In this document: piece after piece, positions 7,692-17,000 of the stretch
Position numbering within the stretch: the stretch's first letter is position 1
How the letters are laid out: each line of letters begins with the position of its first letter
Source of the DNA: Actinomycetes bacterium
GTDB lineage: Bacteria > Actinomycetota > Acidimicrobiia > Acidimicrobiales > RAAP-2
Assembly: GCA_021801235.1 (NCBI GenBank)
Contig: JAJYYG010000007.1
Coordinates: 1-64,000 of the forward strand
DNA length: 64,000 bases
Reading direction: 5' to 3'
The notes under the pieces: model-generated
What the model saw: only the letters and a program-made list of their open reading frames with translations
The model's database searches: none
Told to the model about the DNA's origin: nothing
Position numbers and translations under genes: made by a program

Positions 7692-8795
7692 ATGAGCGGC
7701 GACGCAGGCGAGGAGGGAGACACCCGCCCCGCCCGTGCCCCGTTACCGGTGCCCGAGCTGGGGGCTCCTCCTGTCCCCCCGGCCCCCCTCCCCCCGACCG
7801 GCGGCGGTGCTTCGTCCGGAGTCGAGGTTCCCCCGGTCCCCGCCGGTGGCCCAGGCGTGCCGGGTGGCCCGGGAGTACCGACGCCCGTGGCCGGAGGACC
7901 GGTGACCGACGACGACCGGCACCGGTACGGCAGGCTGCTCGACAGCGCCCACGAACGCGGGTTGCTGGGGGAGCACGACTACGAGCTCCGGCTCGGCGAG
8001 CTGGCGGCCGCCGCGTCCATCGAGGAGCTCAACCGGATCGTCACCGAGCTGCCGGTCTTCACGCCCACGGTGCGCGCCCGCCCGGCGAGGCGGTCACCCC
8101 TCTCCCCGCGGCGACCACCTCCCGGCCCCCCCGCCCCGCCCGGTCCTCCCGTCGGCCTCCCCGCCGGGTCCGCTACCGCCGTGGCCGCCGGGTCCGGTGC
8201 CGTCGGAACGGGTGGTGCCGGACCCGGCACGACCGGGTCCTCCGACGGACCGCTGCCGCCGGAGGTGGCGGCGTTGCTGGCAGCCGCCTCGGCCCGCCCA
8301 CCTGCCGACCGGCGGTCGAGCCCGTGGGTCAGGCTGGCCGTCCTGGTGGTGGCCGTCGTGGTGGCGTTGGCCGTGCTGGCCGTCTACGGGGAGCACCTCG
8401 CCCGCACGCGCTCCCCGGCAGCACCTCCGGGCGTCACGCGCGGCCTCGTGACCGCGGCCGCGACCGGCGACGCGAGCCGAGCTTCGCCCGGCACCGGGCC
8501 TGGTGTTCAGCCACCCTCTTCCCTGAGGAACCGTTCGAGCTCGGCGGCGATCTCGTCTCCCGACGGGACGTCCGTGCTGAGGCCGAACGACTCCGCCTCG
8601 CTCTCGAACGCAGACTCGAGCCGGCGGACCATCTCGGCGTGCTCGGCGTTGCCGGCGATCAGCTCGTCGATCTGGCGGCGCGACGCCTGGCCGGCGGTGC
8701 GGAGCGGCGCTGTGTCGAAGACCGTCCCGGTGATGGCGCACATCCCTTCGATCAGCGCCGCGCTCGCCTCGGGGAACGGCATCGCCGCCACGTAG
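7692..8795 (+). CDS. DUF1707 domain membrane protein, C-terminal end uncertain
   Basis: The protein starts at ATG 7692, directly after the last 37-bp repeat. Residues 1-70 are Pro/Gly-rich. A DUF1707 domain follows (about 71-121, DDDRHRYGRLLDSAHERGLL to IEELNRIVTELP), then another Pro/Gly-rich linker and one transmembrane helix (about 215-233, VRLAVLVVAVVVALAVLAV). DUF1707 is a small helical domain found near the N-terminus of actinobacterial membrane and signalling proteins; no activity is established. The frame does not close until 8795, 289 bases inside the convergent PAC2 gene. That last stretch is Ser/Ala-rich and looks like antisense translation, so a frameshift near 8400-8500 or a true long convergent overlap should be considered. 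Confidence 0.7.
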   Translation: MSGDAGEEGDTRPARAPLPVPELGAPPVPPAPLPPTGGGASSGVEVPPVPAGGPGVPGGPGVPTPVAGGPVTDDDRHRYGRLLDSAHERGLLGEHDYELRLGELAAAASIEELNRIVTELPVFTPTVRARPARRSPLSPRRPPPGPPAPPGPPVGLPAGSATAVAAGSGAVGTGGAGPGTTGSSDGPLPPEVAALLAAASARPPADRRSSPWVRLAVLVVAVVVALAVLAVYGEHLARTRSPAAPPGVTRGLVTAAATGDASRASPGTGPGVQPPSSLRNRSSSAAISSPDGTSVLRPNDSASLSNADSSRRTISACSALPAISSSIWRRDAWPAVRSGAVSKTVPVMAHIPSISAALASGNGIAAT

Positions 8796-9412
8796 TGGGG
8801 GACCCGGGCCCACAGCCCGATCACCGGGATGCCGGCCGCACCCAGGGCGAGCTCGAGTGCCGCTTGGATCCCGGCGGGGACGTCGATGGTCCCCTGGATG
8901 AAGCCGATCCGCCCGGCCAGCTCTGCCGACTGGGCGGGGACGGTGGACGCCAGCCGCACGGGCCGGGTGTGCGGCGTCGGAGCGGGGAAGGCGCCGAGCC
9001 CGACCACGGTGACGACGCCCATCCGGCGGGCGAGCTCGGTGACCGCTTCGAGGAAGCGGCGCCAGCCGAAGTCCGGTTCGGGGCCCGTCAGGTAGAGCAT
9101 GTCGCGGCCCGTGCGGTCGGTGCCGGCCAGGAGCCGGATCGCCGGCCAGGTGAGCTCGGTGGTGATCCCGTCGACCAGCCGGGCGATGGGGCGGCGCGCC
9201 CGCTGGTCGATGAGCGGTTCGGTGTCGAAGGTCGCCACCACCTGGGTGGGCGATGCACCGAGCAGCTCGGCGATCGCCGTGGAGGCGCCGAGCCCGGCGT
9301 CGACCCAGCCGTCGAGCGCCACGACGAGCACCGGATCGTCGACGCGCGCGCCGATCGGCTCCCCCCACGAGGGGTCGCTCCGCCACAGCGCCGGGGAGGG
9401 CTCGCCGTTCAC
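8507..9412 (-). CDS. PAC2 family protein (proteasome-assembly-chaperone-like fold)
   Basis: A 301-residue protein with the PAC2-family layout: an N-terminal strand (DPVLVVALDGWVDAGLGAS), a central region with LYLTGPEPDFGWRRF and VVGLGAFPAPTPHTRPV, and GLWARVPHYVAAMPFPEASAALI. Such proteins are widespread in actinobacteria; the name comes from a eukaryotic proteasome assembly chaperone, and the bacterial role is unclear. GTG 9412 overlaps the stop of the upstream phosphotransferase gene by 4 bp (GTGA), so the two are co-translated. Its 3' end lies under the open frame of the convergent DUF1707 gene. Confidence 0.88.
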   Translation of the reverse strand: MNGEPSPALWRSDPSWGEPIGARVDDPVLVVALDGWVDAGLGASTAIAELLGASPTQVVATFDTEPLIDQRARRPIARLVDGITTELTWPAIRLLAGTDRTGRDMLYLTGPEPDFGWRRFLEAVTELARRMGVVTVVGLGAFPAPTPHTRPVRLASTVPAQSAELAGRIGFIQGTIDVPAGIQAALELALGAAGIPVIGLWARVPHYVAAMPFPEASAALIEGMCAITGTVFDTAPLRTAGQASRRQIDELIAGNAEHAEMVRRLESAFESEAESFGLSTDVPSGDEIAAELERFLREEGG

Positions 9413-10476
9413 AGCGACTCCACCTCGGTGAGCGCCCGCTCGCCGAGCCGCTCCACGTGGGTGGCGAACTGGTCCACCCCGGTTCGGTCCCCGGCGGCGG
9501 CGCCCCCCGCATAGCGGACGTAGACGCCCTGGAGGATGCAGGCCAGCTTCCACAGGCCGAACGCCTTGTAGTACGAGATCGCCGACACGTCCCTTCCCGA
9601 GACGGACGCGTAGCGGGCCAGCAGCTCGTCACGGGTCGAGAACCCCGGGAGGCTGGTGGGCGCCACCCCCACCAGTGCCACGTCCCCGTCCCCGGGCTCG
9701 GACCAGTAGACGAGCAGGAGGCCGAGGTCGGCCAGCGGGTCCCCGAGCGTGCAGATCTCCCAGTCGAGGATGGCCTGGACCGACCCGCCGTCGTCGAGCA
9801 CGGTGTTGTCCAGGCGGTAGTCGCCGTGGACGATCCCGACGCCCTGCTGGACCGGGATGCGGTCGGCGAGCAGCTGGTGGACCCGGTCGACGACCGCCGG
9901 CCCGGGCACGCCGTCCACCGTGGACTGGGCGTACTGCCCCTGCCACCGCTTGAGCTGCCGGGCGATGTAGCCGTCCCGCCGCCCGAACTCGCCCAGGCCT
10001 ACCGCGTCGACGTCGACCTGGTGGAGCCGGGCCAGCGTGTCGATCAGCGAGATCCCGGCGCGGGCCCGGCTCGGCTCGCTCAGGGCGCGCGCGGCCGCCT
10101 CGTCCCGGACGATGTGCCCCTCCACGAACGACATCACGTAGAACGGAGCCCCGTTGACGCTCTCGTCGGTGCACAGCCCGAGCGCCCGGGGGACGGGGAC
10201 GTCCGTCGAGCCCAACGCGGAGATGACGGTGTGCTCCCGGCGCATGTCGTGCGCGGTCGGGAGCACGTGGCTGACCGGTGGGCGGCGCAGGGCCATGCGG
10301 CGTCCGGCCCCGTCGGTGACCACGAAGGTGAGGTTGGAGCGCCCGCCGGCGATCAGCTCGAAGGTGAACGGCGGCTCGGCCCCGGGCACGTTGGCGACCA
10401 GCCACGACGACACCGGCCCTGCCCGGATGCCCTCCACCTCGACGGGAGCGTCCTTGTCTGTCGGTACCGGGCTCAT
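9409..10476 (-). CDS. aminoglycoside-phosphotransferase-fold kinase (ACAD10/11-like)
   Basis: A 355-residue APH-superfamily protein. It has the N-lobe FELIAGGRSNLTFVV and the catalytic loop GIVHGDYRLDNTVLD (HGDxxxxN), followed by the metal-binding Asp in AILDWEICTLGDPLADLG. This particular loop is typical of the phosphotransferases found with acyl-CoA dehydrogenases in actinobacteria, related to the N-terminal domain of ACAD10/11, rather than antibiotic-resistance kinases. The substrate here is not known. ATG 10476 is preceded at six bases by a TAGCGT box (10483-10488, minus strand), suggesting a leaderless transcript. It overlaps the PAC2 gene by 4 bp. Confidence 0.88.
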   Translation of the reverse strand: MSPVPTDKDAPVEVEGIRAGPVSSWLVANVPGAEPPFTFELIAGGRSNLTFVVTDGAGRRMALRRPPVSHVLPTAHDMRREHTVISALGSTDVPVPRALGLCTDESVNGAPFYVMSFVEGHIVRDEAAARALSEPSRARAGISLIDTLARLHQVDVDAVGLGEFGRRDGYIARQLKRWQGQYAQSTVDGVPGPAVVDRVHQLLADRIPVQQGVGIVHGDYRLDNTVLDDGGSVQAILDWEICTLGDPLADLGLLLVYWSEPGDGDVALVGVAPTSLPGFSTRDELLARYASVSGRDVSAISYYKAFGLWKLACILQGVYVRYAGGAAAGDRTGVDQFATHVERLGERALTEVESL

Positions 10477-10542
10477 ACCCAGACGCTAGCGTCCACGGAG
10501 CCCCGGCCTCACTGCCGACCGCCAGCCGGTATCGTCGAGCCG

Positions 10543-11262
10543 ATGACCGACGTCACCGATGCCACGTTCGAGCACGAGGTCCTCCGGCGCTCCGCCGAGG
10601 TGCCGGTGGTGGTCGATCTCTGGGCGCCGTGGTGCGGTCCGTGCAAGACCCTGGGACCCATCATCGAGCGGGCGGTGGCGGCGACCGACGGTGCCGTCGC
10701 CCTGGCCAAGGTCAACGTGGACGAGAACCCGGTCACTGCCCGGAGCTTCCAGGTCCAGTCCATCCCGGCCGTGTTCGCCCTGAAGGACAGCGCGGTGGTC
10801 GACAGCTTCATCGGGGCCCAACCGGAGGCCGTGGTCGCCGAGTTCGTGGGCCGGCTGGCGGCGGTGCCGTCCGAGGCGGACCTGCTGGTGGCCGAAGGCC
10901 TCGAGACCGGCTCGCAGGAGCCGTTGCGACGGGCGCTCGAGCTCCAACCCGACCACCCCGGGGCGATCGTCGCGCTGGCGGGGTTGCTGATCGCCGACGG
11001 CAGTCCGGACGACGCACTGGCCCTGCTCGGTCGCGTCCCCGAGACGCCGGAGATCCGGCGGCTGGCCGCCGAGGCCCGCCTCGCCTCCCAACAGGTCGAC
11101 GTGGCTTCGGTGGCGGTCGACGACCTGCTCGACGGGCTCCTGGACCGGGTGAAGGACGATCCGGACGCCCGTCAGGAGTTCCTCGACCTGCTCGAGACGC
11201 TCGGCCCCGAGGACCCGCGCACCACGGCCTACCGCAAGGCCCTGGCCGCCCGGCTGTTCTGA
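10543..11262 (+). CDS. thioredoxin-TPR protein (YbbN/CnoX-like)
   Basis: A 239-residue protein. Residues 1-105 form a thioredoxin fold with the active site WCGPC (30-34) and the cis-Pro loop SIPAVFAL. The rest is helical with TPR-like repeats (EPLRRALELQPDHPGAIVALAGLLIADG, DDALALLGRVPETPEIRRLAAEARLA). This two-part layout is that of YbbN/CnoX, a chaperone-type thioredoxin that protects proteins under oxidative stress and hands them to GroEL or DnaK. Here the redox cysteines are both present, unlike E. coli CnoX (SxxC). A TATCGT box (10530-10535) ends seven bases before the ATG, so translation is probably leaderless. Confidence 0.92.
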   Translation: MTDVTDATFEHEVLRRSAEVPVVVDLWAPWCGPCKTLGPIIERAVAATDGAVALAKVNVDENPVTARSFQVQSIPAVFALKDSAVVDSFIGAQPEAVVAEFVGRLAAVPSEADLLVAEGLETGSQEPLRRALELQPDHPGAIVALAGLLIADGSPDDALALLGRVPETPEIRRLAAEARLASQQVDVASVAVDDLLDGLLDRVKDDPDARQEFLDLLETLGPEDPRTTAYRKALAARLF

Positions 11263-11270
11263 CCGGCACC

Positions 11271-12167
11271 GTGGGAGCGGACTCGGTGGGAGCGTCGTCG
11301 CCGGACGTCCCTGCGGCGGACGCCCGGTCGCTCCGGCTCGGGGAGCGCACCGTCGACATCGCCGACCGGGCGGTGGTGATGGGGATCCTCAACCGCACGC
11401 CCGACTCCTTCTACGACCGTGGTGCCACGTTCGCCCTCGACGACCTGGTCCGGCGGGCCGGGGTCCTCGTGGACGGAGGTGCCGACCTCCTCGACATCGG
11501 TGGCGTGAAGGCGGGCCCGGGCCCGGAGGTGACCGAGGCGGAGGAGCTCGACCGCGTCCTCCCGGCGCTGCAGGCGATCCGGGCCCGGTTCGACGTCCCG
11601 CTCTCGGTGGACACCTGGCGGGCGACGGTGGCCCGGGAGGCGTTCGCCGCCGGTGCGGTGGTCGGCAACGACATCAGCGGCTTCGCCGACCCCGACTACC
11701 TGGACGTGGCCGCCCGGGCGGGTGCCACGGTGGTGGCGACCCACATCCGCCTCGCACCCCGCGTCCCGGACCCGGAGCCCGTCTACGACGACGTGGTGGC
11801 GACGGTCCGTACGTTCCTCCTCGAGCGTGCGGCACGGGCGCAGGCCTGCGGGCTCACCCCCGACCGGATCGTGCTCGACGCCGGGCTCGACCTCGGAAAG
11901 ACGGCGGCGCAGTCGCTGACCCTGCTCCGGGCGTCGGGGACGCTGTCCCGGCTGGGGTTCCCGCTGCTCCTGTCCGCCTCGAACAAGACGTTCCTCGGGG
12001 TCACCCTCGGCCTCGAGATCGGGGAGCGGACCGAGGCGTCGTTGGCCGCGTCGGCGCTCGGCGTCTCCCTCGGCTGCCGGATCGTCCGGGTGCACGACGT
12101 GGCCGGCAACCGCCGGGTGTGCGACGCCCTGGCCGCCGTGGCGCGGGCCCGTCGCGAGGGTGCGTGA
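11271..12167 (+). CDS. folP2: dihydropteroate synthase-family protein, FolP2 type
   Basis: About 298 residues with the TIM-barrel layout of dihydropteroate synthase: GILNRTPDSFYDRG, LLDIGGVKAGPG, LSVDTWRATVA, VLDAGLDLGKT, LLLSASNKTFLG and CRIVRVHDV. Classical DHPS joins pterin pyrophosphate and p-aminobenzoate in folate synthesis and has GGESTRPG and an S-R-K near the end. Here these read GGVKAGPG and S-N-K, as in the mycobacterial FolP2 paralogue, which is reported to lack DHPS activity. I therefore would not assume folate synthesis. The GTG at 11271 is a guess; conserved sequence begins about 35 codons later. The stop overlaps the holA GTG by 4 bp. Confidence 0.85.
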   Translation: MGADSVGASSPDVPAADARSLRLGERTVDIADRAVVMGILNRTPDSFYDRGATFALDDLVRRAGVLVDGGADLLDIGGVKAGPGPEVTEAEELDRVLPALQAIRARFDVPLSVDTWRATVAREAFAAGAVVGNDISGFADPDYLDVAARAGATVVATHIRLAPRVPDPEPVYDDVVATVRTFLLERAARAQACGLTPDRIVLDAGLDLGKTAAQSLTLLRASGTLSRLGFPLLLSASNKTFLGVTLGLEIGERTEASLAASALGVSLGCRIVRVHDVAGNRRVCDALAAVARARREGA

Positions 12168-13180
12168 GCGCGGCGAGGTCGGCCGGACCGGCCCCCGCCG
12201 GGTCGGGTCTCTACCTGGTCAAGGGGGACGACGCCTCCCTGGTGGCCCAGGAGGTGCACCGGCTGGTGGGGCGCCTGGTGGGGGAGGATGATCCGTCCCT
12301 GGTGGTCGAGGAGTTCGGCGGACCCTCTGCGGAGGGCCTGGATGTGGGCGCGGTCATCGACGCCTGCACGACGCCTTCGTTGCTGGTTCCGAAGCGGGTC
12401 GTGGTCGTGCGGGATGCCGGGCAGCTGAACGCGGCCGACGTGAAGCGCCTTACCCCGGTCCTCGACGACCCGCTCCCCTCGACGACCCTGGTCCTGGTGG
12501 CCGGTGGGGGGACGGTCCCACCGGCGCTGGTCAAGAGGATCTCCGCGTCGGGGACGGTGGTCGACACCGCCGTGGGTCGGGGGAAGGCCCGGTCGCAGTG
12601 GCTGTCCGACCACCTGAAGGGCGCTCCGGTCCGGTTCGACGGTCCGGCGGTCGCCCTGCTGTCGGACCATCTCGGTGACCAGATGGGGCGGCTCGACGGT
12701 CTGCTCGGCGCGCTGGCCGCCGCCTACGGGCCGGGGGCGACCGTGTCCCTCGTCCAGCTGGAGCCGTTCCTCGGGGCGGCCGGGTCGGCGCCCCCCTGGG
12801 ACCTGACCGACGCACTCGACGGCGGCGACACCGCCGCGGCCCTGGCCGTGCTCCACCGGATGGTCGGAGCCGGGGGGTCACATCCCCTCGTCGTCATGGG
12901 TGGTCTCCACCGCCACTACCGCCAGATGCTCCGCCTCGACGGCTCCGGCGTCGCCACGGCCGCCGAGGCCGCCGCCGCGCTCGGCCTCCGCAGCGAATTC
13001 CCGGCCAGGAAGGCCCTCGCCCAGGCGCGTCGGCTGGGGTCCTCGGGGATCGCCCGGGCGATCCGGCTGCTGGCCGCGGCCGACCTCGACCTCCGCGGCG
13101 CCACCGCGCTGCCCGGAGAGGTGGTGCTCGAGGTGCTGGTGGCCCGGCTGAGCCGAGTGGCCCCGCGGGTCAGGCGGTGA
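12164..13180 (+). CDS. holA: DNA polymerase III subunit delta
   Basis: A 338-residue clamp-loader subunit; delta opens the beta sliding clamp so it can be loaded on DNA. Supporting sequence: the N-terminal GLYLVKGDDASLVAQEVHRLVGRL, the LVPKRVVVVRDAG strand, VVDTAVGRGKARSQWLSDHLK, the VALLSDHLGDQMGRLDGLLGALA helix and the C-terminal collar helices (PLVVMGGLHRHYRQMLRL, ARKALAQARRLGSSGIARAI). It lacks a P-loop, as delta does. GTG 12164 overlaps the stop of the folP2-type gene, so it is translated from the same message. Its 3' end overlaps the convergent DUF2510 gene by 11 bp. Confidence 0.92.
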   Translation: MSAARSAGPAPAGSGLYLVKGDDASLVAQEVHRLVGRLVGEDDPSLVVEEFGGPSAEGLDVGAVIDACTTPSLLVPKRVVVVRDAGQLNAADVKRLTPVLDDPLPSTTLVLVAGGGTVPPALVKRISASGTVVDTAVGRGKARSQWLSDHLKGAPVRFDGPAVALLSDHLGDQMGRLDGLLGALAAAYGPGATVSLVQLEPFLGAAGSAPPWDLTDALDGGDTAAALAVLHRMVGAGGSHPLVVMGGLHRHYRQMLRLDGSGVATAAEAAAALGLRSEFPARKALAQARRLGSSGIARAIRLLAAADLDLRGATALPGEVVLEVLVARLSRVAPRVRR

Positions 13181-13745
13181 GGGGGTCGGTGGTGCGGACC
13201 CCCGAGTCGGCGACGCTGTCCGTCCAGCGGAACCCGTCCCAGAACCGGAACTGGTGGCGTCCGGTGGGGTCTTCCTTCCACCCGGAGGGGGAGGCGGGTG
13301 CCCGCTCGCGCACCAGGGTGTCCAGGGGGGAAGCGGTGGGGACGAACGGATGGGACGGGGTGATGGGGAGCTGGATGCGCACCGGGGCACCGACCGTCCC
13401 GGTGCCGGCGGACGGGCGAGCGGTGCCGTGCCGGGCCGGGGACGCCGGGCCGGTGGCGCCCGACGACCCCGACAGGGGCGCCCCTTCGAGCGGCAGGTGT
13501 GCCGCCCGGCCGGCACGGGTGGCGCCGTCCACGGCGTCCCGGAGGACGAGCAGGTAGACGGCCGCACCGATCACGGGCACCAAGACCACCAGGGCGAGGG
13601 CGAGCATGCGGTTGTGCCCGGTGCTCCGCCACGCCCACGACGGGTGTCTCAGGATGTCGGCGACACCGGCGACGAGCATGGCGGCGGCGACGACGGAGGC
13701 GATCCCCAGGGGGAGCCCTCCCAGGACGGCATCGGGGTTCGACAT
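13170..13745 (-). CDS. DUF2510 membrane protein with PLDc_N-like N-terminus
   Basis: A 191-residue protein. Residues 10-30 (ASVVAAAMLVAGVADIL) and 48-70 (MLALALVVLVPVIGAAVYLLVLRD) are membrane helices with the PLDc_N-like spacing. A flexible middle follows, and the C-terminus (GWKEDPTGRHQFRFWDGFRW) is a DUF2510 domain, a short Trp-rich motif common in actinobacterial membrane proteins. No enzymatic role is known. ATG 13745 has AAAGGA nine bases upstream. It converges on holA with an 11-bp overlap. Confidence 0.82.
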   Translation of the reverse strand: MSNPDAVLGGLPLGIASVVAAAMLVAGVADILRHPSWAWRSTGHNRMLALALVVLVPVIGAAVYLLVLRDAVDGATRAGRAAHLPLEGAPLSGSSGATGPASPARHGTARPSAGTGTVGAPVRIQLPITPSHPFVPTASPLDTLVRERAPASPSGWKEDPTGRHQFRFWDGFRWTDSVADSGVRTTDPLTA

Positions 13746-14015
13746 CTCGCTGTTCCTTTGCTCATGTGACGGCGAGCGCCACGTCGGTCGTTGATCGCTC
13801 CGGTGGTTCGGAGGGGACTCCTGTCCCTTCCCGAGGTACGCCGGTCAACGGCGGACACCGCGTCCACCGCTTCTTCAGATGATCAATGACAGACGCTGAT
13901 GAGGAAAATGTATGGACTGCATGAGCACAGCGTGATGAATGTCCCGATGGTCTCCCAGGCGGACCGCTTTGTCAAGGGGTCGGCCCGGTCGGGGGTCGGC
14001 CCGGTCGGGGGTCGG
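13746..14015. other. intergenic region with a short tandem repeat, no gene seen
   Basis: About 270 bp between the 5' end of the DUF2510 gene and the 3' end of dnaE2. The middle (13870-13960) is unusually AT-rich for this genome and may hold the promoter for the minus-strand DUF2510 gene. Near the right end a GTCGGCCCGGTCGGG element is repeated in tandem (about 13978-14011). I find no tRNA, convincing ORF or terminator. Confidence 0.5.
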
Positions 14016-17000
14016 TCAGCGGAAGTCGCGCGACGGGGGTGCCGCGTGGAGGGGGAGCGGGTCGATCCGTTCCGCCACCAGGGTGAGGGCTCCTTCGGAC
14101 CGCTCGACCCGTCCTCGTACGAGCAGGGCGGCCGAGGAGCCGGCCACCCCCCGCCACCGGAGCCACGCGCCGCGTGAGCACACCACGTTGACCATGCCCG
14201 TCTCGTCCTCCAGGTTCAAGAAGACCGCCCCGCCCGCGCTCTCCGGCTGCTGGCGGTGGGTCACCACACCGCCGACGGTGACCCGCTCCCCGGCCGCCGC
14301 CGCGGCGAGGTCCTCGGCCGCCACGACGCCCCGGCAGCGGAGGTCGGGCCGTGCCAGCTCCATGGCGGTGGTCTCCGGTGTCATCCCCAGGGACCAGAGG
14401 TCGTCGCCCACCGACTCCGCGGGGGTGGGCCCGGACAGGGGGGGCACCTCCGATCCGGTCACCACGCCCGGCAGGCGACCGGGCGTCGCCTGGGCCGCCG
14501 CCCCCGCCGCCCACAGGAGCGCCCGCCTGCCCGTCCCGCCGCCCCACCCCAGGCTGTCGAGGGCGCCGGCGGTGGCCAGCGCCTCCAGCTGGCCGCGGGT
14601 GACCCCGGCCCGACGGACCAGGTCCTCCATCCCCGACCACGGGCGTCCCCCGGCGATGCGCCGGGCCACGTCGCGCCCGATCCCGCGGACCGACGCGAGC
14701 CCCAGGCGGACGGCGGGATGCGCCCGGTCCGACCCGGTGACCGGCTCGAGGGAGGCGTCCGCCCCGCCGAGCTGGACATCCGGTCGGCGGATCGCCACCC
14801 CGTGGCGCCTGGCGTCGGCGATCAGGCTCTGCGGGGACCAGAACCCCATGGGCTGCGCGTTGAGCAGCCCGGCGGTGAAGGCGGCCGGGTAGTGCACCTT
14901 GCACCAGGCGGTGGCGTACACCAGGTGGGCGAACGCGACCGAGTGGCTCTCGGGGAAGCCGAAGCTGGCGAACGCGGCGAGGGACGCGTACACCCGCTCC
15001 GCCACGTCCTCGCCGACCCCCCGGGCCGCCATGCCGGCGAAGAGGCGCCCCCGCAGGCGCTCCATCCGCTCCCCCGACCGCTTGGCGCTCATCGCCTGGC
15101 GGAGCTCGTCGGCCTCGGTGGCCGTGAACCCGGCCACGTCGATGGCGATCTGCATCAGCTGCTCTTGGAAGAGCGGGACGCCGAGGGTGCGCTCCAACGC
15201 CGGCTGCAGGAGCGGGTGGAGGTAGGTGACCGGCTCGGTCCCGTTGCGCCGGCGGATGTAGGGATGGACGGCGTTGCCCTGGATCGGTCCGGGCCGGATG
15301 AGGGCGACCTCGATGGCCAGGTCGTAGAAGCAGCGGGGCCGTACCCGGGGGAGCGTGCCCATCTGGGCCCGCGACTCCACCTGGAACACCCCGACGGTGT
15401 CGGCCCGGCACAGCAGGTCGTAGACCCCCTCCTCCTGGTCGATCCGGGCCAGGTCGACGACCACGCCGTGGTGGTCGCGCACCAGGTCCACCATGTGGTG
15501 GAGCGCGGTGAGCATGCCCAGGCCGAGCAGGTCGAACTTGACCAGCCCGGCGGCGGCGCAGTCGTCCTTGTCCCACTGGAGCACGGTGCGCCCGGCCTTG
15601 CGGGCCCACTCGACCGGGCAGATCTCGACCACCGGACGGTCGCAGATGACCATCCCCCCCGAGTGGATCCCGAGATGCCGGGGGAACCCGAGCGTCTGGG
15701 CGGCCAGGCGCTGCGCCAGTGCCGGCAGGTCGGTGCGGTCCCCGAGCGGCACCTCGCGGGTGGATGCTCCGGTCCAGCGGTCCACCTGGTCGGCCGGGTA
15801 GCCGAGCGCCTTGCCGATGTCGCGCAGGGCCGACCGGGACCGGTAGGTGATGACGTTGGCGACCTGGGCGGCGTGCAGCCTCCCGTACCGTCCGTAGACG
15901 TACTGGATGACCTCCTCGCGCCGGCCGGCCTCGATGTCGACGTCGATGTCGGGCGGCCCGTCGCGGGCGGGGGAGAGGAAGCGCTCGAAGAGGAGCCCGA
16001 GCGAGACGGCGTCGACGTTGGTGATCCCGAGGGCGTAGCAGACGGCGGACGTGGCCGCCGAGCCGCGCCCCTGGTAGAAGATGTCTTCCCGCCGGCAGAA
16101 CATGGCGATGTCCCACACGGTCAGGAAGTAGCCGGGGAACCCCAGCGCCCCGATCACCTCGAGCTCGTGGTCGAGCTGCCGCCACGCTCCCGGCACCCGC
16201 TCGGCGCCCCGGGGGCCGTAGCGGTCGGTGGCCCCGCGACGGACCAGCTCCGTCAGCCAGCTCTGCTCGTCGTGGCCGGGAGGGACCGGGAAGTCGGGCA
16301 ACCGGGGCGCCACCAGGCGGAGGTCGAACGCGCAGGCCGCGGCGATCTCCCCGGCCCGCTCCACCGCACCGGGCCACCGGGCGAACCGTCGTCGCTGCTC
16401 GGCGTCGCCGCGTAGGCAGGCGGCGGGGGACGGGGGGAGCCACCCGTCGAGGTCGTCGAGCGCCCGACGGGACCGGACAGCGGCGAGCGTGGTCGCCAGG
16501 GGGAAGCGGTCGGGTGTGGCGTAGTGGACGTTGTTGGTGGCCACCGGGGTGACCCCGCGCCCGGCGGCCACGACGGCCAGGGCGTCGTTGCGGGCGGTGT
16601 CGAGGGGATCGCCGTGGTCCCACAGCTCCACGGCCACCCGGTCGCGACCGAACCGGTCGACCAGGTCGTCGAGCGCACGCCCGGCGGCCGCCGGCCCCGC
16701 ACGGGTCAGGGCGGTGGCCAGCGGGCCCTTCCGGCAGCCGGTGAGGACCTGCCAGCGGCCGTCGTGGCGTTCGGCGAGGCCGTCGAGGGTGACCGCCGAC
16801 CGACCCTTGCCGCCGCCGGCCAGGTTGGCTTCGGCGATGGCCCGGCTGAGGCCGGCGTACCCGACCGGGTCCCCGGCCAGCACCACCAGGTGGAGACCGT
16901 CGGGGTCGGGGACGCCGGTGCGGGAGGGGGAGGGGGCATCCGGACCGGAGGTGAGGGTCAGCTCGGCACCGAAGACGGTGGAGAGGCCGAGCGCCCGGGC

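Noticed and set aside
13899..14177. Plus-strand frame of 92 codons upstream of dnaE2's end
   Set aside because: No ribosome site, much of it is antisense to the end of dnaE2, and the composition follows the tandem repeat.
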